NCBI GenBank assembly: GCA_964384215.1
Contig: CAYLLB010000014.1
Location: 43,335 to 107,334 of the forward strand
Source of the DNA: JAJFUV01 sp964384215
GTDB lineage: Bacteria > Acidobacteriota > Terriglobia > Bryobacterales > Bryobacteraceae
Reading direction: 5' to 3'
DNA length: 64,000 nt
Shown piece after piece: positions 1 through 7,578 of this stretch (positions are counted from its first letter, which is position 1; every line of letters starts with the position of its first letter). Under the pieces are notes generated by a model. The model worked only from the letters and a program-made list of their open reading frames with translations. It was not told the origin of the DNA and did not search any database. The translations under genes and the position numbers were made by a program.

Positions 1-1479
1 GACGCGCTCCACAATCTGCGTCACCGGCTTTTCGAGGATCTCGAAATAAGGCTTGGGATAAACGCCGATCCAAAACGCCCAAATAATGAGAGGCAGGAAG
101 ACCGCCCACTCGCGCAGGTTCAGATCCGGCAGTTTCAGGTTCTTCGGATTGGTCACCTCGCCGAGCATGGTGCGCTGGTAAAGCCAGAACAGGTACGCAG
201 CGCCGAAGATCACGCCGAGTACGGCGCAAGCCGCCCAGGCCCGGTTGGCCTCGAACGCGCCCTGCAGAATCGTGAACTCGCCCACGAAGCCGTTGAGCAG
301 CGGCAGACCCGCGGAACTCAACATGGCAATTGCAAAGACCACCGAGTACATGGGCATCACGTGAGCCAGACCGCCGTACTCTTTGATCTCGCGGGTGTGA
401 CGGCGCTCATAAACTATGCCCACAATCAGGAAGAGCATGCCGGTGGAGATGCCGTGGTTGATCTGTTGGATCACGCTGCCTGCGATCCCGTTGGGGTTCA
501 TCGCGAAGATGCCTAGCGTGCAAAAGCCCAAGTGGCTCACCGAGGAGTAGGCCACCAGCTTTTTCCAGTCCTGCTGCATCAGGCTGACCAGAGCGCCGTA
601 GAGAATCCCGACGATTGAAAGCGCGGCGAGCGTCTGGACAATCCACGGGTCGATCGCCGCTTTCGGCAGCAGCGGCAGCGAGAAACGGATGAAACCGTAG
701 GTGCCCATCTTCAGGAGCACGCTGGCCAGGACCACGCTGCCGGCGGTGGGCGCTTCGACGTGCGCGTCCGGCAGCCAGGTGTGGAACGGGAACATCGGAA
801 CTTTAATGGCGAAGCCGAGGAAGAAGGCCCAAAACACCCACTGCTCGAGGTGCAGCGGCATATCCAGCTGCATTAGCGCCGAGATGTCGAAAGTGTAAAA
901 GCCGAACTGCTTGAAATGCTGGAAGTAGAGCGTCAGGATACCGAGCAGCATCAACACGCTGCCAGCCAGTGTGTAGAGGAAGAACTTGATGGCCGCATAG
1001 AGCTTTCTCGGCCCTCCCCACACGCCGATGATGAAGTACATCGGCACCAGCACCACTTCCCAGAACACATAGAACAGGAAAAAGTCGAGCGAGAGGAACA
1101 CGCCGATCATGCCCACCTGCTGGAGCAGGAACATGGCGTAGTATTCCTTGACGCGTTCCTGGATGGAACTCCAACTGGCCAAAATCGCCAGGTATCCGAC
1201 CAGCGTGGTCAGCATGACCAGCAGCAAGCTGATGCCGTCGATGCCCAAAAAGTACTTGACGCCCAGGCTCGGGATCCAGTCCACCTTCTCGACCATCTGG
1301 AAGCCCGCGGCGTTCTTATCGAAGCGGGCCAGCAGGAGCAGCGAGACGGCGAACCCGGCCAAGCCCGCGATGTTGGCCCAAATGCGGATGAGGTTCTTCT
1401 TCGCGCCCGGCAGGAACATCAGCACCGCAAAACCGGCCAGCGGCGTAAACAGGACGATGCTCAACAAGTGCTCGTTCAT
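1..1479 (-). CDS. nuoM: NADH-quinone oxidoreductase subunit M (partial, C-terminus beyond left edge)
   Basis: This is one of the antiporter-like proton-pumping membrane subunits of complex I. The visible 493 codons start at an ATG six bases past the last sense codon of nuoL and read MNEHLLSIVLFTPLAGF, a typical first membrane segment. The conserved run around FYVFWEVVLVPMYF, with its key glutamate, and the segment WLPDAHVEAPTAGSVVLAS, with its histidines, are characteristic of NuoM. Many transmembrane helices follow. Subunit M is usually about 490 to 530 residues, so only a short tail is missing. It is the last visible gene of the minus-strand nuo operon; nuoN would be expected beyond the edge. 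Confidence 0.93.
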   Translation of the reverse strand, partial: MNEHLLSIVLFTPLAGFAVLMFLPGAKKNLIRIWANIAGLAGFAVSLLLLARFDKNAAGFQMVEKVDWIPSLGVKYFLGIDGISLLLVMLTTLVGYLAILASWSSIQERVKEYYAMFLLQQVGMIGVFLSLDFFLFYVFWEVVLVPMYFIIGVWGGPRKLYAAIKFFLYTLAGSVLMLLGILTLYFQHFKQFGFYTFDISALMQLDMPLHLEQWVFWAFFLGFAIKVPMFPFHTWLPDAHVEAPTAGSVVLASVLLKMGTYGFIRFSLPLLPKAAIDPWIVQTLAALSIVGILYGALVSLMQQDWKKLVAYSSVSHLGFCTLGIFAMNPNGIAGSVIQQINHGISTGMLFLIVGIVYERRHTREIKEYGGLAHVMPMYSVVFAIAMLSSAGLPLLNGFVGEFTILQGAFEANRAWAACAVLGVIFGAAYLFWLYQRTMLGEVTNPKNLKLPDLNLREWAVFLPLIIWAFWIGVYPKPYFEILEKPVTQIVERV

Positions 1480-1482
1480 AGG

Positions 1483-3585
1483 TCAGCGCATCACCAGGTA
1501 ACCGAGAATCAATGCCACGCCCATCACGAACACCAGAGCGTAGGACTGTACGAACCCGGTTTGCAGGGTACGCACCGGGTAACTGGACATCTTGACCAGG
1601 AAAGAAGTCAGCCGCACCGCGCCGTCCACGATCCAGGTGTCCCACCAGACGCTCACGCGCGAAGTGAAGCGCGTCAGCCAGCCGGCGCCGTTCACTCCTC
1701 CGTCCACCACGCGCGAGTCGAAGACGCCCAGCGCCGTGCCGCCGCCCTTGGCGAGGCCGTTCACGAACAGGAAGTCGTAAGCCTCGTCCACGCGCCACTT
1801 GTGCAACGCCCAGTCGTAAAGCGGCCCGGAGGCGCGCGCAAGTTCGCCGGCCGCGGCGGGTTTCACGATGTAGAGATAACGCGCGAGAGCGATACCGGCG
1901 AGCGCGAGGGCCACTGAGGTTCCCATTAACAGCCACTCGGTGGAAGCGCCGTGCGCCGCATGCTCCCCCACGGCTTCGACTGCCGCGCCGCCTAGCGCTG
2001 GCGCAAGCCAATGTTCGAAAGCGCGAAAACCTTCGCCAAAGACGCCCCAGATCTTGGGCACGCCGATCCAGCCGGCCAGCACGCTGCCTGCGGCCAGCAC
2101 CTGGAGAGGCACCGTCATCACCTTGGGCGACTCGTGGATGTGCGCGGCCGCCTTCGGATCAACGCGCGATGCGCCATAAAAGGTCATGAACATCAGCCGC
2201 CACATGTAGAACGCCGTCATGAAAGCCGTCAAGGCGGCCACCGCCCAGACGATCTTCGATCCGCCGGGCGAACTGTAGATCTGCCACAGAATCTCGTCTT
2301 TCGAGAAGAAGGCCGCCAGCCCTGGAATTCCCGCAATAGCCAGCGAACCGATGAACATGGTGCGGAAGGTGACCGGGATCTTGTCCTTCAACCCGCCCAT
2401 CTTGCGCATATCCTGTTCTCCGGAAAGGGCGTGGATCACCGATCCCGAACCGAGGAACAGCAGGGCCTTGAAGAACGCGTGCGTATACAGGTGGAAGATT
2501 GCCACCCAATAAGCGCCCACGCCCGCGGCCATGAACATGTAGCCAAGCTGGGAAACCGTCGAGTACGCCAGCACGCGCTTGATGTCGTTCTGCACCAAGG
2601 CGATGGTGGCGGCCAGAAACGCCGTGAAGCAGCCCACGGCGACCACGATCATGCTGGTCTCCGGCGTCAGGCGGTACAACGCGTTCGAGCGAGCCACCAT
2701 GTAAACGCCCGCCGTCACCATGGTGGCAGCGTGGATAAGGGCCGATACCGGCGTCGGGCCTTCCATGGCATCCGGCAGCCAGACATACAGCGGGAACTGC
2801 GCGCTCTTGCCCGTGGCGCCGATGAAAAGCAGCAACGCCATCGCGCTCAGCACGCCGAAGCCCGCGGTTTCCGACGTGAACGCGCCGCTCGTGAGAGCCT
2901 TGTTCACATCCAGGAAGCGCAGCGAGCCGAGCACGTTCATCATCAGAAACATTCCCAGCAGAAAGCCGGCGTCGCCGATGCGATTCACAATGAACGCTTT
3001 CTTGCCCGCGTCGGCGGCCGACTTCCTGTTGAAGTAGAACCCGATCAGCAGGTAACTGCACAACCCCACGCCTTCCCACCCGACGAACATCAGCGCGTAG
3101 TTGTTGGCCAGCACCAGCATGAGCATGAAGAACACGAACAAGTTCAGATAGCCGAAATAGCGGTAGTATCCGCCGTCGTGCGCCATGTAGCCGACCGAAT
3201 AGACATGGATCACGAAGCCGACGCCGGTGACCACCAGGATCATCACCGCACTGAGCGGATCGAGCAGGAATCCCCAGTCGGCCTGAAATATGCTCTGTAC
3301 GCCGTTGGCCATGTGGAACGGCATGCCCGCGAGCCAGGTGAACTGGATCACCTGATGGATCTTTTCAGGAAGGGCGGACAACTGGACCGTTGCTGCGAGC
3401 GACAGCAGAAACGACACCAGCACGGTGCCAGGACACAGCAGGCTTATCACGGCCTTCGACGGGGGACTGGGGCGATGGTCTCCGCCGGCGTGTTGCGGGT
3501 CCAGCCATCTGCCGATGAACAGCATGACAGCGGCGCCCGCGAGCGGAAACAGGGGAATGAGCCAGATCAGATCGAGGAAATTCAT
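1483..3585 (-). CDS. nuoL: NADH-quinone oxidoreductase subunit L
   Basis: This 700-residue polytopic membrane protein is the largest antiporter-like subunit of complex I. It reads MNFLDLIWLIPLFPLAG at the start, and carries NNYALMFVGWEGVGLCSYLL and the segment WLPDAMEGPTPVSALIHAAT, both classic NuoL signatures with the conserved Glu, Lys and His proton-path residues. The C-terminal third contains an extra hydrophilic stretch and the long lateral region expected of L rather than M or N. The gene lies 10 bases after nuoK and ends three bases before the nuoM start, so translation is probably coupled. Length matches the family. Confidence 0.96.
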   Translation of the reverse strand: MNFLDLIWLIPLFPLAGAAVMLFIGRWLDPQHAGGDHRPSPPSKAVISLLCPGTVLVSFLLSLAATVQLSALPEKIHQVIQFTWLAGMPFHMANGVQSIFQADWGFLLDPLSAVMILVVTGVGFVIHVYSVGYMAHDGGYYRYFGYLNLFVFFMLMLVLANNYALMFVGWEGVGLCSYLLIGFYFNRKSAADAGKKAFIVNRIGDAGFLLGMFLMMNVLGSLRFLDVNKALTSGAFTSETAGFGVLSAMALLLFIGATGKSAQFPLYVWLPDAMEGPTPVSALIHAATMVTAGVYMVARSNALYRLTPETSMIVVAVGCFTAFLAATIALVQNDIKRVLAYSTVSQLGYMFMAAGVGAYWVAIFHLYTHAFFKALLFLGSGSVIHALSGEQDMRKMGGLKDKIPVTFRTMFIGSLAIAGIPGLAAFFSKDEILWQIYSSPGGSKIVWAVAALTAFMTAFYMWRLMFMTFYGASRVDPKAAAHIHESPKVMTVPLQVLAAGSVLAGWIGVPKIWGVFGEGFRAFEHWLAPALGGAAVEAVGEHAAHGASTEWLLMGTSVALALAGIALARYLYIVKPAAAGELARASGPLYDWALHKWRVDEAYDFLFVNGLAKGGGTALGVFDSRVVDGGVNGAGWLTRFTSRVSVWWDTWIVDGAVRLTSFLVKMSSYPVRTLQTGFVQSYALVFVMGVALILGYLVMR

Positions 3586-3595
3586 CGTGCGCGCC

Positions 3596-3907
3596 TCACC
3601 ACTTGAGCAGTTCGATCTCGTCCGCCTGGACGGTTTCCTTGTTGCGGAACAACGCGATCAGGACGCCCAGGCCGACGGCGGCTTCCGCCACCGCCACCGT
3701 GATGACGAAGATGGCGAAGACCTGCCCCGTCACATGGCCGAAGTGCCTGGAGAACGCGATCAGGTTGATGTTGACGGCGTTCAGAATCAGCTCAATGGAC
3801 ATGAGTATGATCACGATGTTGCGGCGCGTGAGCACGCCTAGCGTGCCGATGAGAAGCAATGCCGCGCTCAGGATCATGTAGTGCGTTGTCGTGATTGGGT
3901 AGAGCAC
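3596..3907 (-). CDS. nuoK: NADH-quinone oxidoreductase subunit K
   Basis: This small membrane subunit of complex I (103 residues, three transmembrane helices) starts at a GTG two bases after the nuoJ stop, preceded by an AGAGGG ribosome-binding site inside the end of nuoJ. The open frame extends far upstream, but that part is a shadow of nuoJ and is charged, not membrane-like. The core reads MILSAALLLIGTLGVLTRRN and then IVIILMSIELILNAVNINLI, holding the conserved intramembrane glutamate of NuoK (MrpC-like). The C-terminus VAVAEAAVGLGVLIALFRN contains the second family glutamate. Length fits the usual 100 or so residues. Confidence 0.94.
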   Translation of the reverse strand: MLYPITTTHYMILSAALLLIGTLGVLTRRNIVIILMSIELILNAVNINLIAFSRHFGHVTGQVFAIFVITVAVAEAAVGLGVLIALFRNKETVQADEIELLKW

Positions 3908-3909
3908 GA

Positions 3910-4413
3910 TTAAACCCTCTTCTTGGCCATGATGACGCTGCCGACAATCGCCGCCAGCAACAACAGCGAGGCCACCTCGAACGGCAACAGATAATCTTCG
4001 AAAAGAACCTTGGCGATCGTTTCGACGTTCCCTTCGCCCGAAGGCGTCACCGGCGCGGCCAGGCGCAATGCCGGTGCACCCTGGCGCAGGAAGTAGTACA
4101 CTAGCGCGCCCACGGCGGCCACCGCGGCCAGAGCGAGCCACCATTGCTTATTGAACTGGCGTAGTTTGGCCGCTTCGTCCAGGTTCACCAGCATAATGAC
4201 GAACAGGAAAAGCACCATGACTCCGCCGATGTAAAGCACGATCTGCACGGCGAACAGGAACTCGGCCTTCTGGAGTAGAAAGAGGCCGGCCACGCCGACG
4301 AGCGAGACAATCAGCGAGATGGCGCTGTGAACGGCATTCCGGCGCGAGATGGTCAGGATACCGCCAAGCAAGGTGACGAACGCAAATATGTAAAAGAAGA
4401 CCGTGTCCAGCAT
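3910..4413 (-). CDS. nuoJ: NADH-quinone oxidoreductase subunit J
   Basis: This 167-residue membrane subunit of complex I has five predicted transmembrane helices. The first reads MLDTVFFYIFAFVTLLGGI and the motif AVQIVLYIGGVMVLFLFVIM, containing the characteristic IGGVMVLFLF pi-bulge helix, identifies NuoJ. It lies 30 bases after nuoI and two bases before nuoK. The loop between the fourth and fifth helices is proline- and alanine-rich, a part that varies in the family. Length is normal. Confidence 0.94.
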   Translation of the reverse strand: MLDTVFFYIFAFVTLLGGILTISRRNAVHSAISLIVSLVGVAGLFLLQKAEFLFAVQIVLYIGGVMVLFLFVIMLVNLDEAAKLRQFNKQWWLALAAVAAVGALVYYFLRQGAPALRLAAPVTPSGEGNVETIAKVLFEDYLLPFEVASLLLLAAIVGSVIMAKKRV

Positions 4414-4443
4414 TTCAGTGTCGGTTGAGCCGCCTCATGGCAA

Positions 4444-4899
4444 TCAGAACTTGTAACGCTTGGGCCTTGGCCCCTCCTCGAGCATCTGCCGGTCCCAGAT
4501 GGCTCCCTCGCGTGAGTAACTGGCGAGTTCGAAGTCCTGGGTCAGTTCGAGCGCGTCCACCGGGCAGGCGTCTTCGCACAATCCGCAGAACATGCAGCGG
4601 GATGTGTCGTAAGTGAAGGTGGTTAGTTCCTTGCGGCGGGTCTGCTCGTTGCGCTCGCTCGATACGACAATGAGCGATTCCGGGCAGGCTTTGGCGCACA
4701 GGTCGCAGGCGATGCACAGCGTCTCGCCCGTCTCCGGGTTGGTGTTCAGCCGCGGCGCGCCGCGATAACGCTCGGCCACCTTGGGCCGTTCAGCGGGGTA
4801 CTGCTCCGTGCAGATGTTCTTCGGATTGCTAGAGCGCAGCGTCACCCTGAGTCCCTGGATCAAATCGACCAGGAAGACTGTCCGCAAAAACTTCCGCAT
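4444..4899 (-). CDS. nuoI: NADH-quinone oxidoreductase subunit I (two 4Fe-4S clusters)
   Basis: This 151-residue peripheral-arm subunit carries two ferredoxin-type motifs, C62-x2-C65-x2-C68-x3-C72-P and C102-x2-C105-x2-C108-x3-C112-P, which bind the N6a and N6b [4Fe-4S] clusters that pass electrons toward the quinone site. The N-terminal stretch contains TEQYPAERP, conserved in NuoI. In most operons nuoI follows nuoH, but here the preceding gene is nuoD with a 39-base gap and no nuoH. Length agrees with the short NuoI form. Confidence 0.95.
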   Translation of the reverse strand: MRKFLRTVFLVDLIQGLRVTLRSSNPKNICTEQYPAERPKVAERYRGAPRLNTNPETGETLCIACDLCAKACPESLIVVSSERNEQTRRKELTTFTYDTSRCMFCGLCEDACPVDALELTQDFELASYSREGAIWDRQMLEEGPRPKRYKF

Positions 4900-4938
4900 A
4901 AACCTCCTTACCCCGTACGGGCCCGATATATCCGGCCC

Positions 4939-6051
4939 CTACCGGTCCACTTCGCCGAGGACGATGTCGATCGTGCCGATGACGGCGACCACGTCGGCTA
5001 TCAATGCGCCGCGCGCCATCTTGTCCAGCGACTGCAAGTTCACGAAGGACGGCGGACGCACGCGCACCCGGTAAGGATGCGTGGAGCCGTCGCTTACTAT
5101 GTAGTACCCTAGCTCGCCCTTCGCTGCCTCGATGGAAACATAAACCTCGCCCACAGGCGGCTTGATGAGCTTCGGAATCTTCGCCATGATGGGCCCCGGT
5201 GGGATATCCTGCACCGCCTGCCGGATAATGCGGGTGCTCTGCCGCATCTCTTGCACGCGCACCATGTAACGATCGTAAGTGTCGCCGTTGGTGCGCGTGG
5301 GAATCTCGAAATCGTATTTGTCGTAACCGGAGTACGGCATCGCTTTGCGGATGTCCCACTTGACGCCGGCGGCACGCAGCATAGGCCCGGTCACGCCGTA
5401 AGCCTTGCAGTCGTCCGCATTCAATACGCCGATGTTGGTCAGCCGGTCGACCCACATGCGATTATTCGTGAGCAGTTCCTCGTACTCGTCCACTTTGGAC
5501 GGGAACATATCGCAGAACTTGAGGATGTCCTGCTCGAAACCGTCATAGATGTCGTATTGCAACCCGCCGATGCGGAAAGCGTGAGTGGTCAGGCGCGCGC
5601 CGCAGTATTTCTCCAAGATGTTGAGCGTATCCTCCCGCTCGCGCATGACATAAAACAGCGGCGTGAGGGCCCCGATATCCAACGCGTGTGTCCCCAGCCA
5701 AACCAGGTGGCTGCTCAGGCGGTTCAGTTCCGTGAGGATGACCCGGATCACTTGCGCACGCGGAGGCGCCTCCACGCCCAGCAATTTCTCCACCGCCAGG
5801 CAGTAGCCCAAGCCATTGCAGACCGCCGCGCAGTAATCCATGCGGTCCACGTAAGGCGCGAACATCTGATAGGTGCGGTTTTCTCCGATCTTCTCGACGC
5901 CACGGTGCAGGTAGCCGATGACGCACTCGGTGCCCATCACCTTTTCGCCGTCGAGTTTCAGGATGACGCGCAGCACGCCGTGCGTGGACGGATGCTGAGG
6001 GCCCATATTCAGGACCAGTTCGGTGGAATCAAGAAATGTCGGTTGCGCCAT
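4939..6051 (-). CDS. nuoD: NADH-quinone oxidoreductase subunit D
   Basis: This 370-residue protein is the 49-kDa-type subunit that forms the quinone-reduction pocket with NuoB. It opens with LNMGPQHPSTHGVLRV, whose GPQHPSTHG block holds the quinone-site histidines, and continues with GYLHRGVEKIGENRTYQ and VDRMDYCAAVCNGLGYCLAVE, all diagnostic. The C-terminus ends DVVAVIGTIDIVLGEVDR, the normal NuoD end, so the protein is full length although a little shorter than the roughly 400 residues common elsewhere. It begins six bases after nuoC. NuoC and NuoD are separate here, not fused as in E. coli. Confidence 0.96.
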   Translation of the reverse strand: MAQPTFLDSTELVLNMGPQHPSTHGVLRVILKLDGEKVMGTECVIGYLHRGVEKIGENRTYQMFAPYVDRMDYCAAVCNGLGYCLAVEKLLGVEAPPRAQVIRVILTELNRLSSHLVWLGTHALDIGALTPLFYVMREREDTLNILEKYCGARLTTHAFRIGGLQYDIYDGFEQDILKFCDMFPSKVDEYEELLTNNRMWVDRLTNIGVLNADDCKAYGVTGPMLRAAGVKWDIRKAMPYSGYDKYDFEIPTRTNGDTYDRYMVRVQEMRQSTRIIRQAVQDIPPGPIMAKIPKLIKPPVGEVYVSIEAAKGELGYYIVSDGSTHPYRVRVRPPSFVNLQSLDKMARGALIADVVAVIGTIDIVLGEVDR

Positions 6052-6057
6052 AGACAG

Positions 6058-6642
6058 CTATTGCCCGCTTTCGATGCCCACGTTCTCTTTCACCCACTCG
6101 TTATCCATCTGCGTGATTCCATAATCCTTCCGCAGCGGGTGGCCATGCCATCCTTCCGGCATCAAGATGCGTTTCATGTCGGGATGGCCAGCGAACTCGA
6201 TGCCGAACATGTCGTACACCTCGCGCTCGAGCCAGTTCGCCGTCAGGTGCACGTCCACCGCTGTCAGGGGACGGTAACCTTCCTTGATCCTGGTCTTGAT
6301 GCGGATTCGCTGATTGCGGGCGAAACTGTAAAGGATGTAGACGAGGTCGAAGCGCTCCTCGCGCTTCGGATAGTCCACGGCGGTCACGTCCACCAGGTAG
6401 TCGAAGTCGGCTTCCAATTTGAGGAACTCGATGATGGGGATCACCGCCTCGGGAACCGCCACCAGGAACTCCTGGCCTTGGTAAATCGAAAACTCGCTGA
6501 TCTGGTCGCCGAACTGCGACTTCAGCAACTGCGTCAGTTCGCTTTCCCAAGGTGTGACAGCCATGCCGGCCGGAGGTTTGGGCGCGGCTTGGGGTGGGGT
6601 TGCGGGACGCGAAACCTCCCCCGGTTTCTTCTCATCGGGCAT
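6058..6642 (-). CDS. nuoC: NADH-quinone oxidoreductase subunit C
   Basis: This 194-residue protein is the 30-kDa-type peripheral subunit of complex I. The signature block runs ANWLEREVYDMFGIEFAGHP followed by DMKRILMPEGWHGHPLRKDY, the family pattern E-R-E-x2-D-x-F-G-I and H-P-L-R-K-D. The first 25 residues are a proline- and lysine-rich extension that may be disordered. The ATG is preceded by an AGAGG ribosome-binding site, and a strong promoter lies 29 to 58 bases upstream, which makes nuoC the first gene of this transcription unit. Confidence 0.94.
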   Translation of the reverse strand: MPDEKKPGEVSRPATPPQAAPKPPAGMAVTPWESELTQLLKSQFGDQISEFSIYQGQEFLVAVPEAVIPIIEFLKLEADFDYLVDVTAVDYPKREERFDLVYILYSFARNQRIRIKTRIKEGYRPLTAVDVHLTANWLEREVYDMFGIEFAGHPDMKRILMPEGWHGHPLRKDYGITQMDNEWVKENVGIESGQ

Positions 6643-6670
6643 CGGGTGTACCTCTGAGGTTCAATATCCC

Positions 6671-6700
6671 ATTACACACGTCGTTTGATCGAGGTGTCAA
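6671..6700 (-). promoter_or_regulatory. Sigma-70-type promoter of the nuoC-M operon
   Basis: On the minus strand a perfect -35 box TTGACA (6700 to 6695) is followed after 18 bases by the -10 box TGTAAT (6676 to 6671), 29 bases before the nuoC start. Just upstream of the -35 box, at 6708-6719, is a small inverted repeat ATCTC-TT-GAGAT that could be an operator. Activity is inferred from consensus match and position only. Confidence 0.6.
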
Positions 6701-6738
6701 ATCGGGAATCTCTTGAGATGATTGTAGTTCTCCCGCCG

Positions 6739-7434
6739 CTAATCCAACCGGCGAATCACCGGCCCGCGCTCGCCCGGATCCTTCATGAGAGTAACGGCAT
6801 ACTTGCATCCGGCCAGAGTCCCGCGCATCACGGCAAGGCTCTGGTAGTGGTCCCTATAGCGAAACTTGCCGTTGCCGCCTTCCCACATTGGAAACACCTC
6901 GCAGGCTTTGATCCAGGCGTCGTAAACGGCCGTGATATCCAGGTACAGGTCGGGCCGGTAGTTAGCGGGGTCTTCCCAGTTCTCGGCGAAGAGTAGGCGC
7001 GAGGCGAAGTGCGCCGCGAGATCCCGCTTGATGGCGGTCAGCCCCGCATAGAAGATCGCGTCGCGCACCACCAGGAACGTGTTCTGGTGGTCTTTGTGCC
7101 AGCTGCCCTGCCAGTGTGTGACGACGACGCGCGGGCGATGCTTGCGGATGAGATCGCAAACTTCGTAGGCGATACGATCGCCGCTGGGGATCTCCGCGTC
7201 GGGATAGGTCAGGAACTCGGTCACCGCGCCGATGGCCTTGGCGGCTTTGTTCATGGCCTCGCGCTGCATTTGGCCGTACTCGGCCGGCGTCACTGTGCGG
7301 GCGCCTTTTTCACCAAGCGACAGTGACACCAACACACCACTCCCACCGTTGTATATATGTTGCGCCACGGCGGGGCCCATGCTGAAGATCGCGTCGCCCG
7401 GGTGTGCCGCAATGGCCATGATTCCTGTAGACAT
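6739..7434 (-). CDS. PIG-L/LmbE family deacetylase-like protein
   Basis: This 231-residue protein belongs to the PIG-L family of zinc-dependent N-deacetylases that act on amino-sugar conjugates. The start is taken at the ATG giving MSTGIMAIAAHPGD; a TTG eight codons upstream is the alternative. The metal-site motif, normally A-H-P-D-D-E, reads A-H11-P-G13-D14-A, so the residue that acts as general base in characterised members (first Asp) is glycine here. H113 and H116 in SWHKDHQN supply the other family histidines. The zinc ligands H, D and H appear retained. The substrate is unknown, and the neighbouring nuo operon gives no hint. Confidence 0.82.
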   Translation of the reverse strand: MSTGIMAIAAHPGDAIFSMGPAVAQHIYNGGSGVLVSLSLGEKGARTVTPAEYGQMQREAMNKAAKAIGAVTEFLTYPDAEIPSGDRIAYEVCDLIRKHRPRVVVTHWQGSWHKDHQNTFLVVRDAIFYAGLTAIKRDLAAHFASRLLFAENWEDPANYRPDLYLDITAVYDAWIKACEVFPMWEGGNGKFRYRDHYQSLAVMRGTLAGCKYAVTLMKDPGERGPVIRRLD

Positions 7435-7457
7435 GGCCAATACGTTATCACGTAACA

Positions 7458-7482
7458 AAGGCCGGGTAGTCGGCCCGGCCTT
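7458..7482 (-). terminator. Perfect 9-bp GC-rich hairpin between divergent genes
   Basis: The arms AAGGCCGGG (7458-7466) and CCCGGCCTT (7474-7482) are exactly complementary with a 7-base loop. Read on the minus strand the stem is followed by TTGTT, so it resembles a weak intrinsic terminator reading leftward. It sits in the leader of the PIG-L gene, in a divergent intergenic region where no leftward gene end is present, so it could instead be an attenuator or block antisense transcription. Confidence 0.4.
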
Positions 7483-7578
7483 GAAGGGTTTCTATGATTG
7501 CAGGTGGTACGCCCGCGCGCTCGCTTCGGGCCTCCAAATTCCTCGTTCAGAACCGAAAACTCATCACTTGGACTGCGG

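Noticed and set aside
2011..3606. 531-codon plus-strand frame opposite nuoL, and a similar 333-codon frame at 916-1917
   Set aside because: Both are His/Gln/Arg-rich antisense frames opposite clear nuo genes, with no ribosome-binding site and no recognisable fold.
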